Shown here in pieces: positions 21,468-34,365 of a stretch of 60,517 nt of DNA. The stretch is from Chromera velia. Taxonomy: Eukaryota > Sar > Chromeraceae. Position 1 is the first letter of the stretch. Every line of letters begins with the position of its first letter. The stretch covers positions 33,296 through 93,812 of the forward strand of contig JAHBMJ010001439.1 of assembly GCA_018398765.1 (NCBI GenBank), read 5' to 3'. The notes beneath the pieces were generated by a model. It was not told the origin of the DNA, ran no database searches, and worked only from the letters and a program-made list of their open reading frames with translations. Both the position numbers and the translations under genes were made by a program.

Positions 21468-22942
21468 GGGAGGCAGAGCGAAGAGAGGCAGAATTGTTGA
21501 CAGCCCGACCCACCCTCTGTCTCTCCATCAGACGTCTCCAGGGAGTCAGGTCAACTCTCTGGACTTCTTGGGACTCCTTCATCCAGTTCGGCAAGTAGGG
21601 ACTCAACTTTACCCCGCACTGTCACACACACACACACACACACAAAGGCAGACAGCCGCAAAGGCACATGAATGAAAAAGTAGCGGACAGCGCACAGAGG
21701 AAAGAAGCAAAATACAGACAGGAGTGCATGACAAGACTGCAGGAAGGGAAAAACCGTCAAACGAAACAGGGGAGCGTTGGACCTTGCAAGGTCGGGAAAT
21801 TGAAATCAAAAGAGGGGAAGAAGACTGCATGCCCCCCCAAGCCAAATCAAGGCCGAGCTAAAAGAAAGGACAATCAATCTTTCTGCATATTCCCCCAGCT
21901 CGGCCCACCTGAATGAATGGTTCTGAAGGGTCCGGGAGTCTCTGGAGTCTGTCTGCGAAGTTTTGGAGTTTGGCTTTCGGGTCCAACTCAAAAGAGTTCC
22001 CTGCCAGCAGAGACGGGATCTCCTCTGTCCAGGCTGATCTGCAGAAAATTAAAGAAGGAACATTGGTTTGACACATGCACACGGACACGCACACACATAC
22101 ATCCACACACACGCACACACAGCGAGGGCGGGGAGAGACGGAAGAACGAGAGAGGAAGGGACACAAAAAAGGAGAAAAAATAAAAGAGAGAGCGGGGAGC
22201 AAGGATTGGAAGGAACAAGGAAGCGAAGGAAGAAGGAAAAAACAAAAACGAAAAAACATTCGCCTACACGCCGGCACTCGGGGCGTCTGTCTTTCTTTCT
22301 GTTTTCTATCTGTCTGCGTCAGGCTCTTTCCTTCCCCCCTTCCCCTTTCTCCGGCCGGACTCTCGTTTCATTCACAGAGGGGAACCGAAGAGAAGAAGAG
22401 GGGCAGGCAGGAAGGAGAGGAAGAGGTCGGAAATTGACACAGCTTTGCAGAAAAAATGATTGAGAACTTCATCCCATCTCAGAGAAGCGAGGGGAAAGCG
22501 AAGTCTTTCAGGCCAGTCGGACGGTCATTGACGACCCTCTTTGGAGGGCAAAGCATGCATAACTGAAGCCGAACGAATAGAGGGTAAGATGCGGGGGGTG
22601 AGGAAGAAAGGGGGCACCCTAGAACTTCATCACCATGCATTCCCTCCCAGTGAGTGCGAACAGACAGACCCTCTTTCCCTGTCTCCTGGTCTCTTCGTTG
22701 CCATGCGTCCTTGAAGAGGCTTCGTGCCGTACGTTGTGTTGTTCTTCGTGATCGCCGGGTTGACTCCAGGACGCCGGCTTCCTCCAAATTGACCTCCCAT
22801 CATCTTTACCTGCAAACATTAACTACTCGTTTGTTGTCACGCATGTGTTTCATTCAGCTACCTCCATTTTTTTCGAAATGCCTTTTCCTTCTCTCGTTCT
22901 CCACCAAGGAAGCGCTCTCCATTGATCCAAATGCCTTAGTGC

Positions 22943-22973
<31 letters not shown>

Positions 22974-23238
22974 TCCTTCCTGCATTGGAACACTCATCCT
23001 CAGCCATAGGAGCCTCCTACGAAGCTATTGAGCTGCGCACTGGCTGGCTAGGCATGCGTCACTCTGCAAGCATGGCTTTCTTTCCTTGATTGCATGGATG
23101 CATGCATTTGCCATGTCTTTATCGATCGTTGTGTTCGCATGGCTTCTGTTCGTGGCTCCTTCTCTTTCTTCGTGGGGTCTGTGTCTTTCTCTTTTCTGCT
23201 GGCGACAGCGGTGCTTTCGGTAAGTTTCTCTTTCTCTT

Positions 23239-23294
<56 letters not shown>

Positions 23295-24176
23295 AGAGAG
23301 AGAGAGTGAGAGTGAGAGAGAGAGAGAGAGAGTACGTGTCTCTTACTTCATTTGTTCGTCTGGACCGCAGTCTCCTGCCCACCTCACAGTCGACCTGCAG
23401 ATGAAGGAAGAGTCGTCTCTCCCCGCACGCTCAGCTGACTCCCTCCCTCCCTCCCTCACTGACCTCGTCAGGCACGGCATCCTCCAGAGTGACCACAGCC
23501 TTCTTGGTCACCGGACCCTTCTTGTAGTAATTCATCAGGTGGTGTCTGTAGTTCCTCCTCGCAGGAAATTGTTTGATCATCGTGTTCACCTGCAGGCCCC
23601 AATCCAAAAAGGGACTCGGGGAAGGAAAAAAGGGAATTAATTCTTTTTGTTATGGTGCTCCCACTCGTCACCAAGAGGACACGACAGAAGAGTGCATGAA
23701 AAAAAATACGGCTAGAAGCCAATCTTCCGTTTTCTCTCCCTTTCTTCCATTTTACACAGCATCCCCCCACATGCATTGGTTGCGTTCTTTCCTGCTCACG
23801 AAAAAAGATCCGAGAGAATAACCCTTTAAGTGACACAACTCCGTCTATCCCATCACACTTGGGATGCAGGGTACAGCAGCATATTTAGTCGTTTGTAGCA
23901 AACCCCTGGTTGTAAATATGAAGAGCCTGTACTTCCAGCTTCATGCTACAGGAGGATCGAGACAGCCATCCGACCGACCTTGAGTATCTTCAGTCCGTAG
24001 ATCCGTCGGAGGTACTCCCTGATCTCTGGCTTTGTGAAGTTGACAGGAACCTTGAAGGCAACTCTGTTCTTCTCAAGCCAGGCTCCACTCCGATGCAGCA
24101 CGAAATTCTGCCAAGGGAAAAAGACATTGCGGGGGGTCTTCGGAGGGGCCCTGCGAGGAAGGGAGAGGAAGAGCAT
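20900..24176 (-). CDS. Mitochondrial large-subunit ribosomal protein uL23m, six exons
   Basis: Minus-strand exons: 24176-23979, 23589-23464, 22809-22670, 22038-21909, 21618-21514 and 21028-20900. All junctions are GT-AG and in frame, giving 275 residues. uL23 binds 23S-type rRNA near the exit tunnel. The core is in exons 1-2: NFVLHRSGAWLEKNRVAFKV, then NFTKPEIREYLRRIYGLKI, then KKGPVTKKAVVTLEDAV, matching the uL23 pattern of a strand, a K-E-I helix and a late T/V-L strand. The N-terminus (MLFLSLPRRAPPKTPRN) is basic and hydrophobic without acids, which suits mitochondrial import. About 165 residues after the core (exons 3-6: MMGGQFGGSRRPG, PYLPNWMKESQEVQ, LTPWRRLMERQR, ending PPTTGPWRPPN) are lineage-specific. 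The next gene starts 777 bp away on the other strand. Confidence 0.82.
21228..21280. repeat. (TTGA)n microsatellite
   Basis: About a dozen near-perfect TTGA units lie within the last intron of the uL23m gene. Confidence 0.9.
21412..21466. repeat. (TC)n(AC)n microsatellite
   Basis: CT units run into CA units in an intron of the uL23m gene. A second (CA)n run lies at 21621-21642, next to the exon 5 acceptor. Confidence 0.9.
23222..23335. repeat. (TC)n(TG)n(GA)n compound microsatellite
   Basis: Three dinucleotide blocks follow each other in the second intron of the uL23m gene. A (TTTC)n run is at 22947-22978 in the same intron. Confidence 0.9.
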
Positions 24177-24952
24177 CCTGTTGCTCTCCTCAGGATCTCT
24201 TCAGTCTCTCTCTACAGCGTTTCTCAGTCACCGAGAGTGTTTACATATGACGAGCGCGGGAAAAGGGCAGAGGGAATGGGAAGGCTGGGTGCTGCGCCGA
24301 AGTGTAGCCAGGCGTCTTCTCTTAATACCGAGAGTTTTCATTGGTGACCGGCGGCACAGCGGCAAGTATGTGAGAAAACTTCTCTCCGACACCGTCTACC
24401 TCAGATTCCACTTCATGGATTGTCCTTCAACCCAAGGCGTTCCACCTTTGCGGACATCAATCTTCAGTGATTCTTCAGACGCCTTAAACATATTGCAGAT
24501 CATGCATTGCAGTATATGCCGTCTCCTGTAGCTGCCGTCTCCAAGCACGACAAAAAAGTGCGCGCATGTCGCGCGCGAACTTGAAATGACAGCTAGGAGA
24601 CGGCTGCCGTCATCATGCCGTCATCTTCAAATCTGCTTCCCAGTATTCAAAGCCGAGGCAGTTGAAGCTGAAGCTTCGCTATACAGGAGGATGGAGAAGC
24701 CCCAAAGCGCACCAAAGAAATCCTCGAGCTTGCGGAGAGCCCTACAGCAGCCAACAGAATCCGGCCATTCCGCTGTGCCTCAAAGATCCATTCGATAAAT
24801 CGTATATAGACATAGACGTCACTGCAGCGATGCCAGAGTGAGAGGAGTCATTTTCTCACGATCGTTTTTTCTGTCACCTTGTCGCTTCAACGAACTCCCT
24901 TCCCCGTACGGAATAGCGGTGAGAAGATAAGGGTCCATCCGGTGCAGTGAAA

Positions 24953-26280
24953 ATGGAGGGAGCTTCAGGAGGGGAGGGGCAGAAGGGTGAAAGAGTGCTT
25001 CAGCCCTTGTGGGATTTTGTGTTTTCACATCCGGACATCGAGTCAGTCTGTTCGCACTGGCTGTTTCCGAGTGTGGTGGGTCTGACGAGTTTCTTCCTTA
25101 TCTGCATGTACTTTACAATCTTCTATGACATTCCGAAGAACATGAAAAGCAAAGTTCAAAAAGAAGCGTGGCACTCCAACTGGGACATTCTCAAGATGGC
25201 CGTCTCCCAGATGCTCGCGTATGTTATCCTCAACTACGCCTCCTGGGTGGTGTGGCCAAAGCGTGTACCACTTCCAAGAGAGGCGCCCACTGTGTTGCAG
25301 TTTTGTGTTGAGTTTTTTGTGAGCGTGATGGCTGGAGACTTTCTGATCTACTGGGAGCACAGGATTATGCACATGGTGCCCTGGCTACGGAACAACATCC
25401 ACTACGTTCATCACATGTACAGCGCGCCCTACTCTTGGGCGGGTGGGTGGGTGCATCCTTTGGAAGACCTAGTGGCGGTCAGTGTGTGCTTGTGTGTGTG
25501 GGGGGGGAGAGGAGAACGAAATGGTCCATGAAGAAGTAGAGGGAAGGTCTGATCAATGACTGTCCTGCTGTGTGGAGGAGAGTGCCTGCCTGGATCCTTG
25601 CTGGTTTTTCTGCTCCAATGTTTAACTAGTGCCGATCTTCTTTGGAAGGCCCAAAGAGACTAGCCTCTCTCTTCGCAGCCGCACTTTTTAGTTGACCCCT
25701 TTCCTCTTTCACAACATCCCCACCCGTCTTTGTCTCACTCCTCATTCCCGGATCCTTTTTGTTCTTGACTCAATCCCCTCCACTCACCAAGAAAACAAAT
25801 TCCCTGCAGATATGGACCCAGGTGGTTACCCCCACGACACTCTCTTTCCACCCTCTAAGCTACTGGGTCTTTCTGTTCTTCTGGGTGATCCACTTGGTGG
25901 ATGAACACTCCGGACACGACACATGGTTCGCCCTCTACCATTGGCTGCCCTTCCAGTGGGGAGGGGGGGGTGCAGTCCATGACCTTCATCATCACCCGTG
26001 CGTGCGTAAGAACTTTGGGTTTCTGCTGACGATATGGGATCAGATGTTTGGCACGTTTGTGCCAGCAGATTTCTTGGAGAAGGAAAGAGAGAAGGAAAAG
26101 GACAAGGAGAGGATGAATGCAACAGCAGGAGAGGAAATGAAACCTTCAGACATGAAGGAAAAACAGGGACGGTCCCGAAAGGCAGTTGTGGACAGAAACG
26201 AATACTTTGCTGCCTACTCACAGGCCTCGACTGTCAGCAGTCCATCAGGAGACGAGACTGGAGGTTCGAACAGTGACTGA
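24953..26280 (+). CDS. Fatty-acid hydroxylase / sterol desaturase family protein, two exons
   Basis: Exons 24953-25477 and 25810-26280 join in frame at a GT-AG intron of 332 bp, giving 331 residues. The family contains membrane di-iron enzymes that hydroxylate or desaturate sterols, sphingolipids or fatty acids in the ER. All three histidine boxes are visible: HRIMH (residues 136-140) after the membrane stretch and the DFLIYWEH context, HYVHH (150-154), and HDLHHH (232-237). The family ending NFGFLLTIWDQMFGTF follows. Hydrophobic segments lie around residues 36-58, 82-100, 117-133 and 192-205. The last 60 residues are a charged, Lys/Glu-rich tail without a KKXX-type ER signal. The ATG at 24953 gives the full family length. 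Substrate cannot be told from sequence. Confidence 0.9.
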
Positions 26281-28535
26281 CGGACTGCTGATGGACTCAC
26301 AGACACAGACAGATGCATGCAGAGTCTGTGACGTCTGAATGACTGACTGAGCAGAGAGACAATTTGGGGTAGAGAGACTGACCGGCCTAGTGGCTGCATG
26401 GAGCAAGTAAGAAAGGCAGGTTGACTGGGTGGTCGGTCAATCGTTGGATGCTTGCCTAGATTTTCTTCTCTCGATCTCTCTGTCGGTCGATCTGTCTGTC
26501 TGTCTGCCTTCTGAAAGAAAGGAAGAGAAAAGGGAAAGAAGAGACGATATGTTCTGTCTGTCTGAAGAGAACGACAAAATTTGTGGAATTGTGCACAATC
26601 CAGCAAACCTCCCTCTATCTCTCTGTATACGTGTATATGTGGAGTGTGGCTTTGCAAGTGCATCGAAACAGATCCAGTGAAGTCACTTATTCGAGATTTG
26701 ACCTTCCTCCCCAACTCTCTTTCTCACGTCTATCTGTGTGTATCGCTACTTCTTTCTTGCCTTGTCGTCACTTCCTCTTCCTTCCCTCACTCCCTTCCTC
26801 GAAAGCTCATGCATCGACAGGCATGCAAAAGGCAGAAAGAGAAATCTATGCAGAGAGAGGTCTAAGCCGAGCAAGCAAGGAAGCAAGGAGGCGAACGAAT
26901 GTCCACAAAAGGAATCTGGGGGTTGCTAGCGTCTCTCTGATGGATGGCTGGCTTCCGTCAGGGTCAATTTTCCTCTCGAGCGCCTGCCTCTCTTTTTGAC
27001 TGACTCTCTGGTCGTCAATCTATCTATCCAGACTTGGATAGAGAGGGGCCAGGGGATCCTTCCTGTGGCCTCCTCGTGCACTCAGGCACACCTCATCTCA
27101 GCTCACCTTGGTGTCAGGTAGTTACACTCTCTGTCTGACACGCAGGTCAACAGACTCTCTTCTTTCCTGCTCGTGCTGGAAGGATCTCCAGATCGATGAA
27201 TGAACGATTCACCTTTCTGCCTGTTTCCGTGCCCTCCATTTTCTCCTTTGAGAGTACTCTTCTTTCCTGCTTCTTGGGAGCACATGCCCTTTCTCTTTCT
27301 TACATTTCCTTCCTTTTCCCTGGCCATGCCTCTGTTTCATTAATGTTTCTTTTCAGTCCCCAACTACCTGTGCATTTCCTGAAGAGAATCTAGAGGCACT
27401 CCACCTTCTGCAGTAAACACTCTTTCTCTGTTTCCTTTTCGCTCTTTTCTCTCTTCTCTCTTTCTTTGTCTGCCTCTCGTCACCGCCTGTCGGGTCAACT
27501 CAAGAGTCGCTTCTTTTTTTTTCTTCTTAGTTTGACCAGTCTGTTTTCTCTCTGTTTGTTTCTTTTCCTCCTCAAGCTTCCCTCAAATTTGTTAAACGAG
27601 TTGTAGAAAGGACCCGTCATGAGTGCCAGTGGAGAGAAATAAGGGGCAATGCTGCCAATGCGAATGCTAGGGCGAATGACCGGAGGGGTCCCGAGTAGTA
27701 CCGAGTAGGTACCTGCGTGTGGATCATACGGTGGACGGGCGGCGTAACGGGTCGTTTACACCTGGACTACAAATCGGGCATGCAGAGATCCAGGCAGAGA
27801 TTGACAGTGGTATACTGTGGTCTAGGCACTGAAGTCGGAATATGTTTAAACGTTTTAAATCGTGCATGTTAATTCTAATTTTAGGCCCTGATCCTCTTCA
27901 TCTCATAGTAAACTTAACTAAATTTAGCCCTGGTTTGCTTCAGTCTGAGGTATTTTGAGGGCTACGATTAGTTATAATTTACCGTACAATATATTACCAA
28001 TTGAAACCAATTTTTAAGGTTAAATTAGAATAAACTGTCAGTAAAGTACAGTAAAGTTAAATACTGGCTAATACTAGCTAGGTTAAACAAATGTATTATA
28101 TACTAGTACATACGTAATTTTAACGTTCTATGGACTGTCTTTTGAAAACTGACAATCGTGATTGGGACTCAGTCTAGGAGTGAAAACTAATCGATTGAAC
28201 GGATAAAATGGTTGGTTAAACTGGGTTTTTAAACTGCAAAATGGTTATATAGAAGACGAAGAGTATGTGTGATAAAGAAATTTTATGTTTTTTTTTTAAA
28301 AAAAGGGCTGAAAGTAAGCATCATTCGCAGCGACAGACTGAGACATATGCCGAGACGGTGATAGACGGTGACAGTCAGCTGTCAAATGCTGTACGTCAAA
28401 TATTGTCAAATGCTGTACGTCAAATGACACAAAATTCAATAGAATGACACATGAATGACACAGTCAAGGAGAGGTTGAACACTTTCGTCAGGTGTGCGGA
28501 GATAGGCAGCTACTTGACTGATCGAGCTCGCCTTT
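26281..28535. other. Intergenic, low complexity then AT-rich
   Basis: This stretch holds CT-rich and TCTG-type repeats. At 26470-26565 there is TCTGTCTGTCTGCC followed by GAAAGAAAGGAAG and ATATGTTCTGTCTGTCTG, which resembles the intron repeat at 30036-30840. The part at 27830-28300 is AT-rich. I see no gene. Confidence 0.5.
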
Positions 28536-28679
28536 TTGGAATGTGGTGAAGTGGTTGCACATTGCTCGCTTGTGTCAACGAAACTGAGGATCAGCGTATC
28601 TATATCCTCTTTTGATCTTCCTGAAGATTGGCCTTTCCCTTTTTGCCCCCCGAAAAACCCAACGAGGCTCTCTGACACA

Positions 28680-30088
28680 ATGATGAGAGTCTTGATTTGG
28701 TTCTTTTGTTTCTTTCCCCCTCTACTCGTTTCTTCGTATACGATTGACGGACGGCAAGGCAGCAGACTCTCCTCGTCGAAACTGGAAGTGCCGCCTCTGC
28801 CCACAGTCCCACCCGAGTCTCCAGCTCTTCCCCCCGACGAAGCATCTGTCCCTGGCCAGGCACAGACTGACCCTGGCAGCAGTGACCCTCCAAAGGCACC
28901 CGCTGGACCACCTTTGTCTTGGGTCTGGCCCCCCACGTCCATGGTTCCCGCTGTCATAGGAGAAGGTCCCGATCAGTACGACATTGACAACGTGTCCGAC
29001 GCAGATCTGATAAAACTGATCAACTCCAAACTGGACTCTCTTGTTAAGAAACAAACCCCAGGGATTCAAGAGGTCAAAACCAGCTGGCAGCTGATGAAAG
29101 ATGAGTTGTCGAAGGGAGCCTCAGTGCGTGCCATGCTGCAATCTTTCGCTGAGGGGGCGCTGCAGATTTGGACGCTTGTCCAGAAAGCCGGGGGGATGCC
29201 CCCGGCCCAGATTGCACTTTCCATCGCGCAAACAGTTCTGGGTTGGGCGGGTAGTATTGCCAGTGCGGCAAGTGCTGCTACTGCCTGGATGCCCTTTGTG
29301 TCCCTGGGTATCACGGTTGTCTCATCTTTCGTCTCCTTTTTCACCCAAATGTTTGGCCCCAGTCCGCCCCCCCCTCTGACGAAGGAGGTCCTCAGAGAAG
29401 TGTTCAAAGAAACACTCTGGGAATTCTTCGCAGAGCAGCAGAAGACAACTCTTGAAATCAAGTACGATATGTACATGACCGTAATGAGTCAATTAACGAA
29501 TGTAACTGCGCAGAAAACCATTACAGAGGGAGAGTGTAACGTGTATATGGACTCTATCTCTCTCTGGCAGGGCCGAGTCATGAGTGACACAGAAGCGTTG
29601 GAGAAATTTTGGGGGGTGGTGCAAGAGAAGGTGGAGGCAGCCATGAAGCAGTTGCCTTCAGAGAAAGAGAGGCCGTGCGTGAATTGGTGTGCGTTGCCTT
29701 CCATCCCACTCGAAATTTGGGCGTACACACAGGCACGCTCTCGTGCGTCAGCCGCCACTTCCATGCAGCCCTTTGACTCCTGTGTGAATTTGAATGGGTA
29801 CAAAGAGAAGGGGTGGATGACCCAGGAAATGCCGTGCGACTATGGAGAATGGAATTCCAGGAGAGGCAGGTGTGAGATGTCATACTATACACCCTGTTGG
29901 GATCGACTGAACGAGAATGTGAACTGGAGACAGGGCCAGCACAGCGGCGTGTCCTGCTGCACAGCGGTTGATGAGGCAAGGAAGAAGCACGAAGAATTGT
30001 TGCCATGGGTCTCTACTGCGATGATGATGTCACAGGTCTGTCTGTCTGTCTGTTGTGTTCATGAAGAAAAGGAGGGAAAGAAACTATA

Positions 30089-30126
<38 letters not shown>

Positions 30127-30585
30127 TTGTCTGTGGTGTTCATGAAGAAAAAGAGGGAGAAGAAGAAGAAACATATAGTCTGTCTGTCTGTCTGTCTGTC
30201 TGCTTTGTTCTTTCTTTCTTTTTGTCTGTTGTGTTCATGAAGAAAAGAAGGGAGAAGAAGAAACATATAGTCTGTCTGCTTGTCTGTCCGAAAGAAAGGA
30301 AGCGATTCGGAAAAAGTGAAGTGAAGAAAAGACAATATAGTCTGTCTGTCTGTCTGTCTGTCTGTCTGCCTTTGTTGAAGGGAAGGCTCTGTTTGTTCGT
30401 CTGTGTCTGTCTGTCTGTGTCTGCTTGTTTGTGTGTCTGTTTGTCTGTCTGTCTGTCTGTCTGCCTGTCTGTCCGAAAGAAAGGAAGCGATTCGGAAAAA
30501 GTGAAGTAAAGAAAAGACGATATAGTCTGTCTGCCTTTGTGTTTCTTTTTTCTTTCTTTCTTTCTTTCTTTCTTCCTTTCTTTCT

Positions 30586-30641
<56 letters not shown>

Positions 30642-32963
30642 CTTTTCTTTCTTTCTTTCTGTCTGTCTTTGTTTGTTTCTTTCTTTCTGTCTGTCTTTCT
30701 TTCTTTCTTTCTTTCTTTTCTTTCTTTCTTTCTTTCTTTTCTTTGTTTTTTTTCTTTCTTTTCTTTTCTTTCTTTCTTTCTTTCTCTTTGTTTGTTGTGT
30801 GCATGAAGAAAAGGAGGGGGGAGAAGAAACACATAGTGTGACTATGAGGCTGTCCGTGCCCACATAGTCTTGTCCTTTTGTCTGTCGATGAAAACAAGAG
30901 AAGCGCAAACGGAACAATTAAGAGAAGGAGACCAACAAGAAGAAAACTGGCTGTCTGCGCCAATAGTTAGTCTATCAAGAACCACAAAGACGTGCAGAAA
31001 GGGAGGAAGAAAGAAAAATGGAAGACGAAAAAAATAAAGAAGAGAGAGACTGAAGGATGTAGTCTGTTGAATAAAAGGGAAAACAAATGCTCTGTATATG
31101 TCTGTCTGCCTGCCTGTCCGACTTTTGGAGTTCCGTCCCTGTGATCTCCGCGCACCAATGAAAGAAAGCGGAAGGAAAGCAACAAAACAAACGACTCGGA
31201 CTGCCTCTAGTTCTCTCTACCGTCGACCTGACAGTCTATCTTTCTATCCATGCACAGGCATGCAGCTTCTATAACACTTTCTTTCACTCTCCCCTTTGAT
31301 GGCCGGCCCCAACTTCTCTTCTCTCTTCGCGTGGTCTCAATGGGCCTGTATGCAGTTTTTCCCAACCGACCATGATGCATGCATGCACCTGCCTGACTGC
31401 TATTAAACGGCTTCGCTTCTTTCGATCGTGGAATCCCTAGCTCCCTGACTGTTCGTTCTCCTTGATCGTCGATGCGTGTAGGCTCACCTTCTCTTCGTGC
31501 TGGCGGCGAAGAAATTCTTCAAAACTGTGCGAGTGAGGAATGCAGACTCGTGGTTCAGCATGGAGAAAGAAAAACTGTGCGTGGACGTGAACCAAAAGGA
31601 TGGGAGAACTATCGTCAAGTGAGTGGCACAGAGACAGTGTGAATTCTCTGTCTGTACGTATCCCTACAGCTCCTGGCTCTCTCTTTCATTTTTCTTTCTT
31701 TTCCTTCCTTTTCTTTCCTTGTCCTTCCTTTTCCTTCCTTCCTTGTTGCTTCCTTCCTTCCATCCTGCCTCTCGCTTTCTCTCTCTTTTTCCCTCCCCGG
31801 TTACGGTTCTCGCTCGCTCTCTGATTGCCAGCGTGTCTGGCAGACTGTCTGCAGTCAGACAGTCTGCCCTTTCCCTCTCCCTTCCCTGCCTTTCGCTGAC
31901 ACTCTTTCTCTCTCCAGATCATTTTTGCGTGCATTATATTTTGTATGTACCGCTATCTCAATCTCTGTCTCTAGCAGCGTTTTCGATCATCTCTGTTCTC
32001 CCACACGCGCCCAGCCTTTCTTCCTTCTTATCCTAAATTGAGGGTGGAGGAAGGCGGGAAGAGGGAAAGAAAGAAAGAAAACAAAACAAAACGATACTCT
32101 CCGTTTGACCTTCTGGCACGACAGAAGAAGAAGAAAGAGAGAGAGGATGAAAAGAAGACCGAAGGAGTACAAAAGGAAGGAAAAGAACTAGCATGGCTCG
32201 ATCAGGTGTCTCTATCTGAGGGAGGCAAAAGCAAAGAGACAGATCGAAGGAAGCCGTGTAGCTGCTGCTTTTCTGTCCATCTTGACGAAGAAAGGAAGCG
32301 AACAGATGCAAATAGAGGGTACGATCTGTCTCTCTCTCTCTCTCTCTTTCTCTGTGTGTGTGTGTGTATGGACGCATATGCGCATGCAGGTTGATTGCCC
32401 AGATTGCAGAACGGAACCTCTTCCGTCTCCAAACGTGGAGCCCCGAGAGAGCGGAGATCTTCACACACAACAACAAGACCTACCACTGCGAACGCCCCCA
32501 GATAGAAGTCCTCAAGTGGCCCTCTGCCCAGAACCAGACGGACGCCGTACCTCAGTTCACGGGCAGTTGGAGGAATGTGTCTGCTCGCTGGGATTGGCTA
32601 GAGCTAGTGGGTGGGGAGGCAGGGGGGTACTTTCCGGAGAAAGTGACCTTAGAGAACGGTCATGTCCAGGAGGTCTTCCACTTGAACAACAGCCCCTGCT
32701 ACCCTCCAGAGGACCAGGGCATGTCCGTCTGTGACCCTCCGCACAGCTGTTGGTCCAACACCCCCCATTGTGCGACCCATTACATGTTTGATGGGATTCC
32801 GACCGCAGGGGGACGGTGCATGAATGAGACATACCACAGGCATAATAAGTTGAACTACACCTGGGCGGGGCCGTCGTTCAATTGGACCAACATGATGGGG
32901 CCCCAGAGCGTCCCTCCGGGATTTGACATCATGGAGGCAATCTGGCCGGCAGCAGACAATTAA
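28680..32963 (+). CDS. Secreted protein of unknown family, paralogue 1, three exons
   Basis: Exons 28680-30035, 31482-31618 and 32390-32963 join in frame (GT-AG), giving 688 residues. Layout: signal peptide (MMRVLIWFFCFFPPLLVSS, 1-19); Pro/Ser-rich stretch (about 37-92); helical stretch (100-170); hydrophobic Ala/Gly/Ser segment (about 177-225) ending in GPSPPPPLT; charged helices; then a Cys- and Trp-rich C-terminal half with several N-glycosylation sequons. Landmarks TWSP (512-515), DWLELVGG (566-573) and GGYF (576-579) recur in the minus-strand gene at 36958-39308, so the two are paralogues. I do not recognise the family. A helical part with a central hydrophobic hairpin, followed by a proline patch and a helix, is reminiscent of pore-forming proteins; that is a guess from layout only. 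The upstream frame also allows a start at 28536, but the signal peptide favours 28680. Confidence 0.78.
30036..30840 (+). repeat. Compound TCTG repeat with GTGTTCATGAAGAAAA units
   Basis: It fills the first 800 bp of intron 1 of the secreted-protein gene and begins exactly at the splice donor (CACAG|GTCTGTCTG). (TCTG)n runs alternate with GTGTTCATGAAGAAAA-GAGGG-GAAGAAACATATAG units (about 30055, 30136, 30231 and, altered, 30797) and with CGAAAGAAAGGAAGCGATTC units (about 30289 and 30472). A (TTTC)n block lies at 30540-30790. The same unit lies in a cytochrome b561 intron (49255-49450). Confidence 0.85.
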
Positions 32964-34365
32964 GTGAAAGAACCAACTGCATGTATTTATTGCATACCCA
33001 TGCATTTTTTCTTGTGATTCATGAAAAGGGGACGGGTGTATGCTAAATTCCTCTCAGGGTCTTCCTCCTCCTCCCTGTCTGTGTTGGGATCTGCTGCCTT
33101 GCAGAAGTGTGTGGCTCCGAGCCACTGCTCTGACTTGCCTGCAGTCTCGACCAGGGAGGGGGATGGGCTTACTGGGAGAAGTAGGATTGCATCCAAGCGG
33201 GTGACGAGGAGGGGGGGCGGTGGCCCTCTCCAAGATGTGCATGTGTTTGAATGAAATCTGACTGTAGACTGACCTTGTGATTGTGGGGTGGGACTTTAAT
33301 TGCAAGCAACAGAAGGACTGACAGAAGGCGAGAGAGAATTAATTGCAAGGGTTGAAAAATGACCGAAAGAGAGAATGAAAAAGCAAGAAATGATGGGCTG
33401 GTCTCTTTTGACCTTTCTGATCCTTCTCGGCCTTTGGCTTCTTCCGCTTTCTTTTCTCTTTTCCCTTTCTGATTTTATTCCTCTCTATTTTCACAGTAGG
33501 ACCTCCACTAGGATCTAAGATTCACACTCATGGATGATGACATGCTTGCATGTTTCAAATTTTCCCCCAGCTTTCCCGCCAATCTCGTTGTAGGTCCCCC
33601 TTGATTTTGATTCGTCAAACGTCAAACGTTGAAACACAGACGAAAGACAACAGGTCCGAAGAGGCAAATGATGGAAGAAGCAAGACCTAGAGCAAGACCA
33701 GACACAGTGCAAGAGACAGGGACGCCAAGAAGACACGAGGTGAAGGCACGAGACGACAGTCTGAGACCATTCTAGCCAGACCCTCCCCGTCTCCGTCTCT
33801 CACACACACTCCTCTCCGTCTCCCTCTTCGTCCCTTTATCCTGCATTTCGCTGTGCGTTTTTTCGTTTTTCGATCCTTCACACCAGTGAGGAGGGACATA
33901 ACAAGAAGCAAATGACATAAATATTTGAAAAGAACAAATTGAGGTCTCCATGCTTCATGCATCAGTAGCCTTTTCCCACTTCAGTTCTATGCTCGATCCC
34001 GCACACTTCCGCCATTTTGTTCTCCCTTTCTGTCGCTTGAATTCGTCCGCTATAGTCCGTTAGTGAAATAAAGTCTAAAGCTTCATTTGAAACTGAGTAG
34101 TTACTGAGACGAGGACCGAGACTTCTAAAATAAAACTTTTTGATGCTTTAACATGTTTACTTGAACTTGAAAAGCTATATGATATATGCAATGCATAAAA
34201 AGATGTTAAGGAAAATGATCCTAGCCCCCGAGCGCTAGGCCAAGCGTTCCACATGTAGCACTCAAGAAAAGCGCATATATGTATAAGACGAAGGATTAAT
34301 TAAAACTAAGATCTAGAATTAGTGATTAGTGATTAATGGTGCCTTAGAGCACTGTCGCCGTTTTG
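32964..34365. other. 3' flank of the secreted-protein gene, no gene seen
   Basis: CT-rich and mixed sequence. Short open frames on both strands show no family features. Confidence 0.4.

Noticed and set aside
23266-23640. Plus-strand frame of 124 codons with a splice-like start
   Set aside because: It is the complement of uL23m exon 2, and its beginning is microsatellite sequence.
30084-30963. Long minus-strand frames rich in Lys, Arg, Glu, Asp and Gln
   Set aside because: They are translations of the TCTG and TTTC repeats inside an intron, with no complexity of their own.
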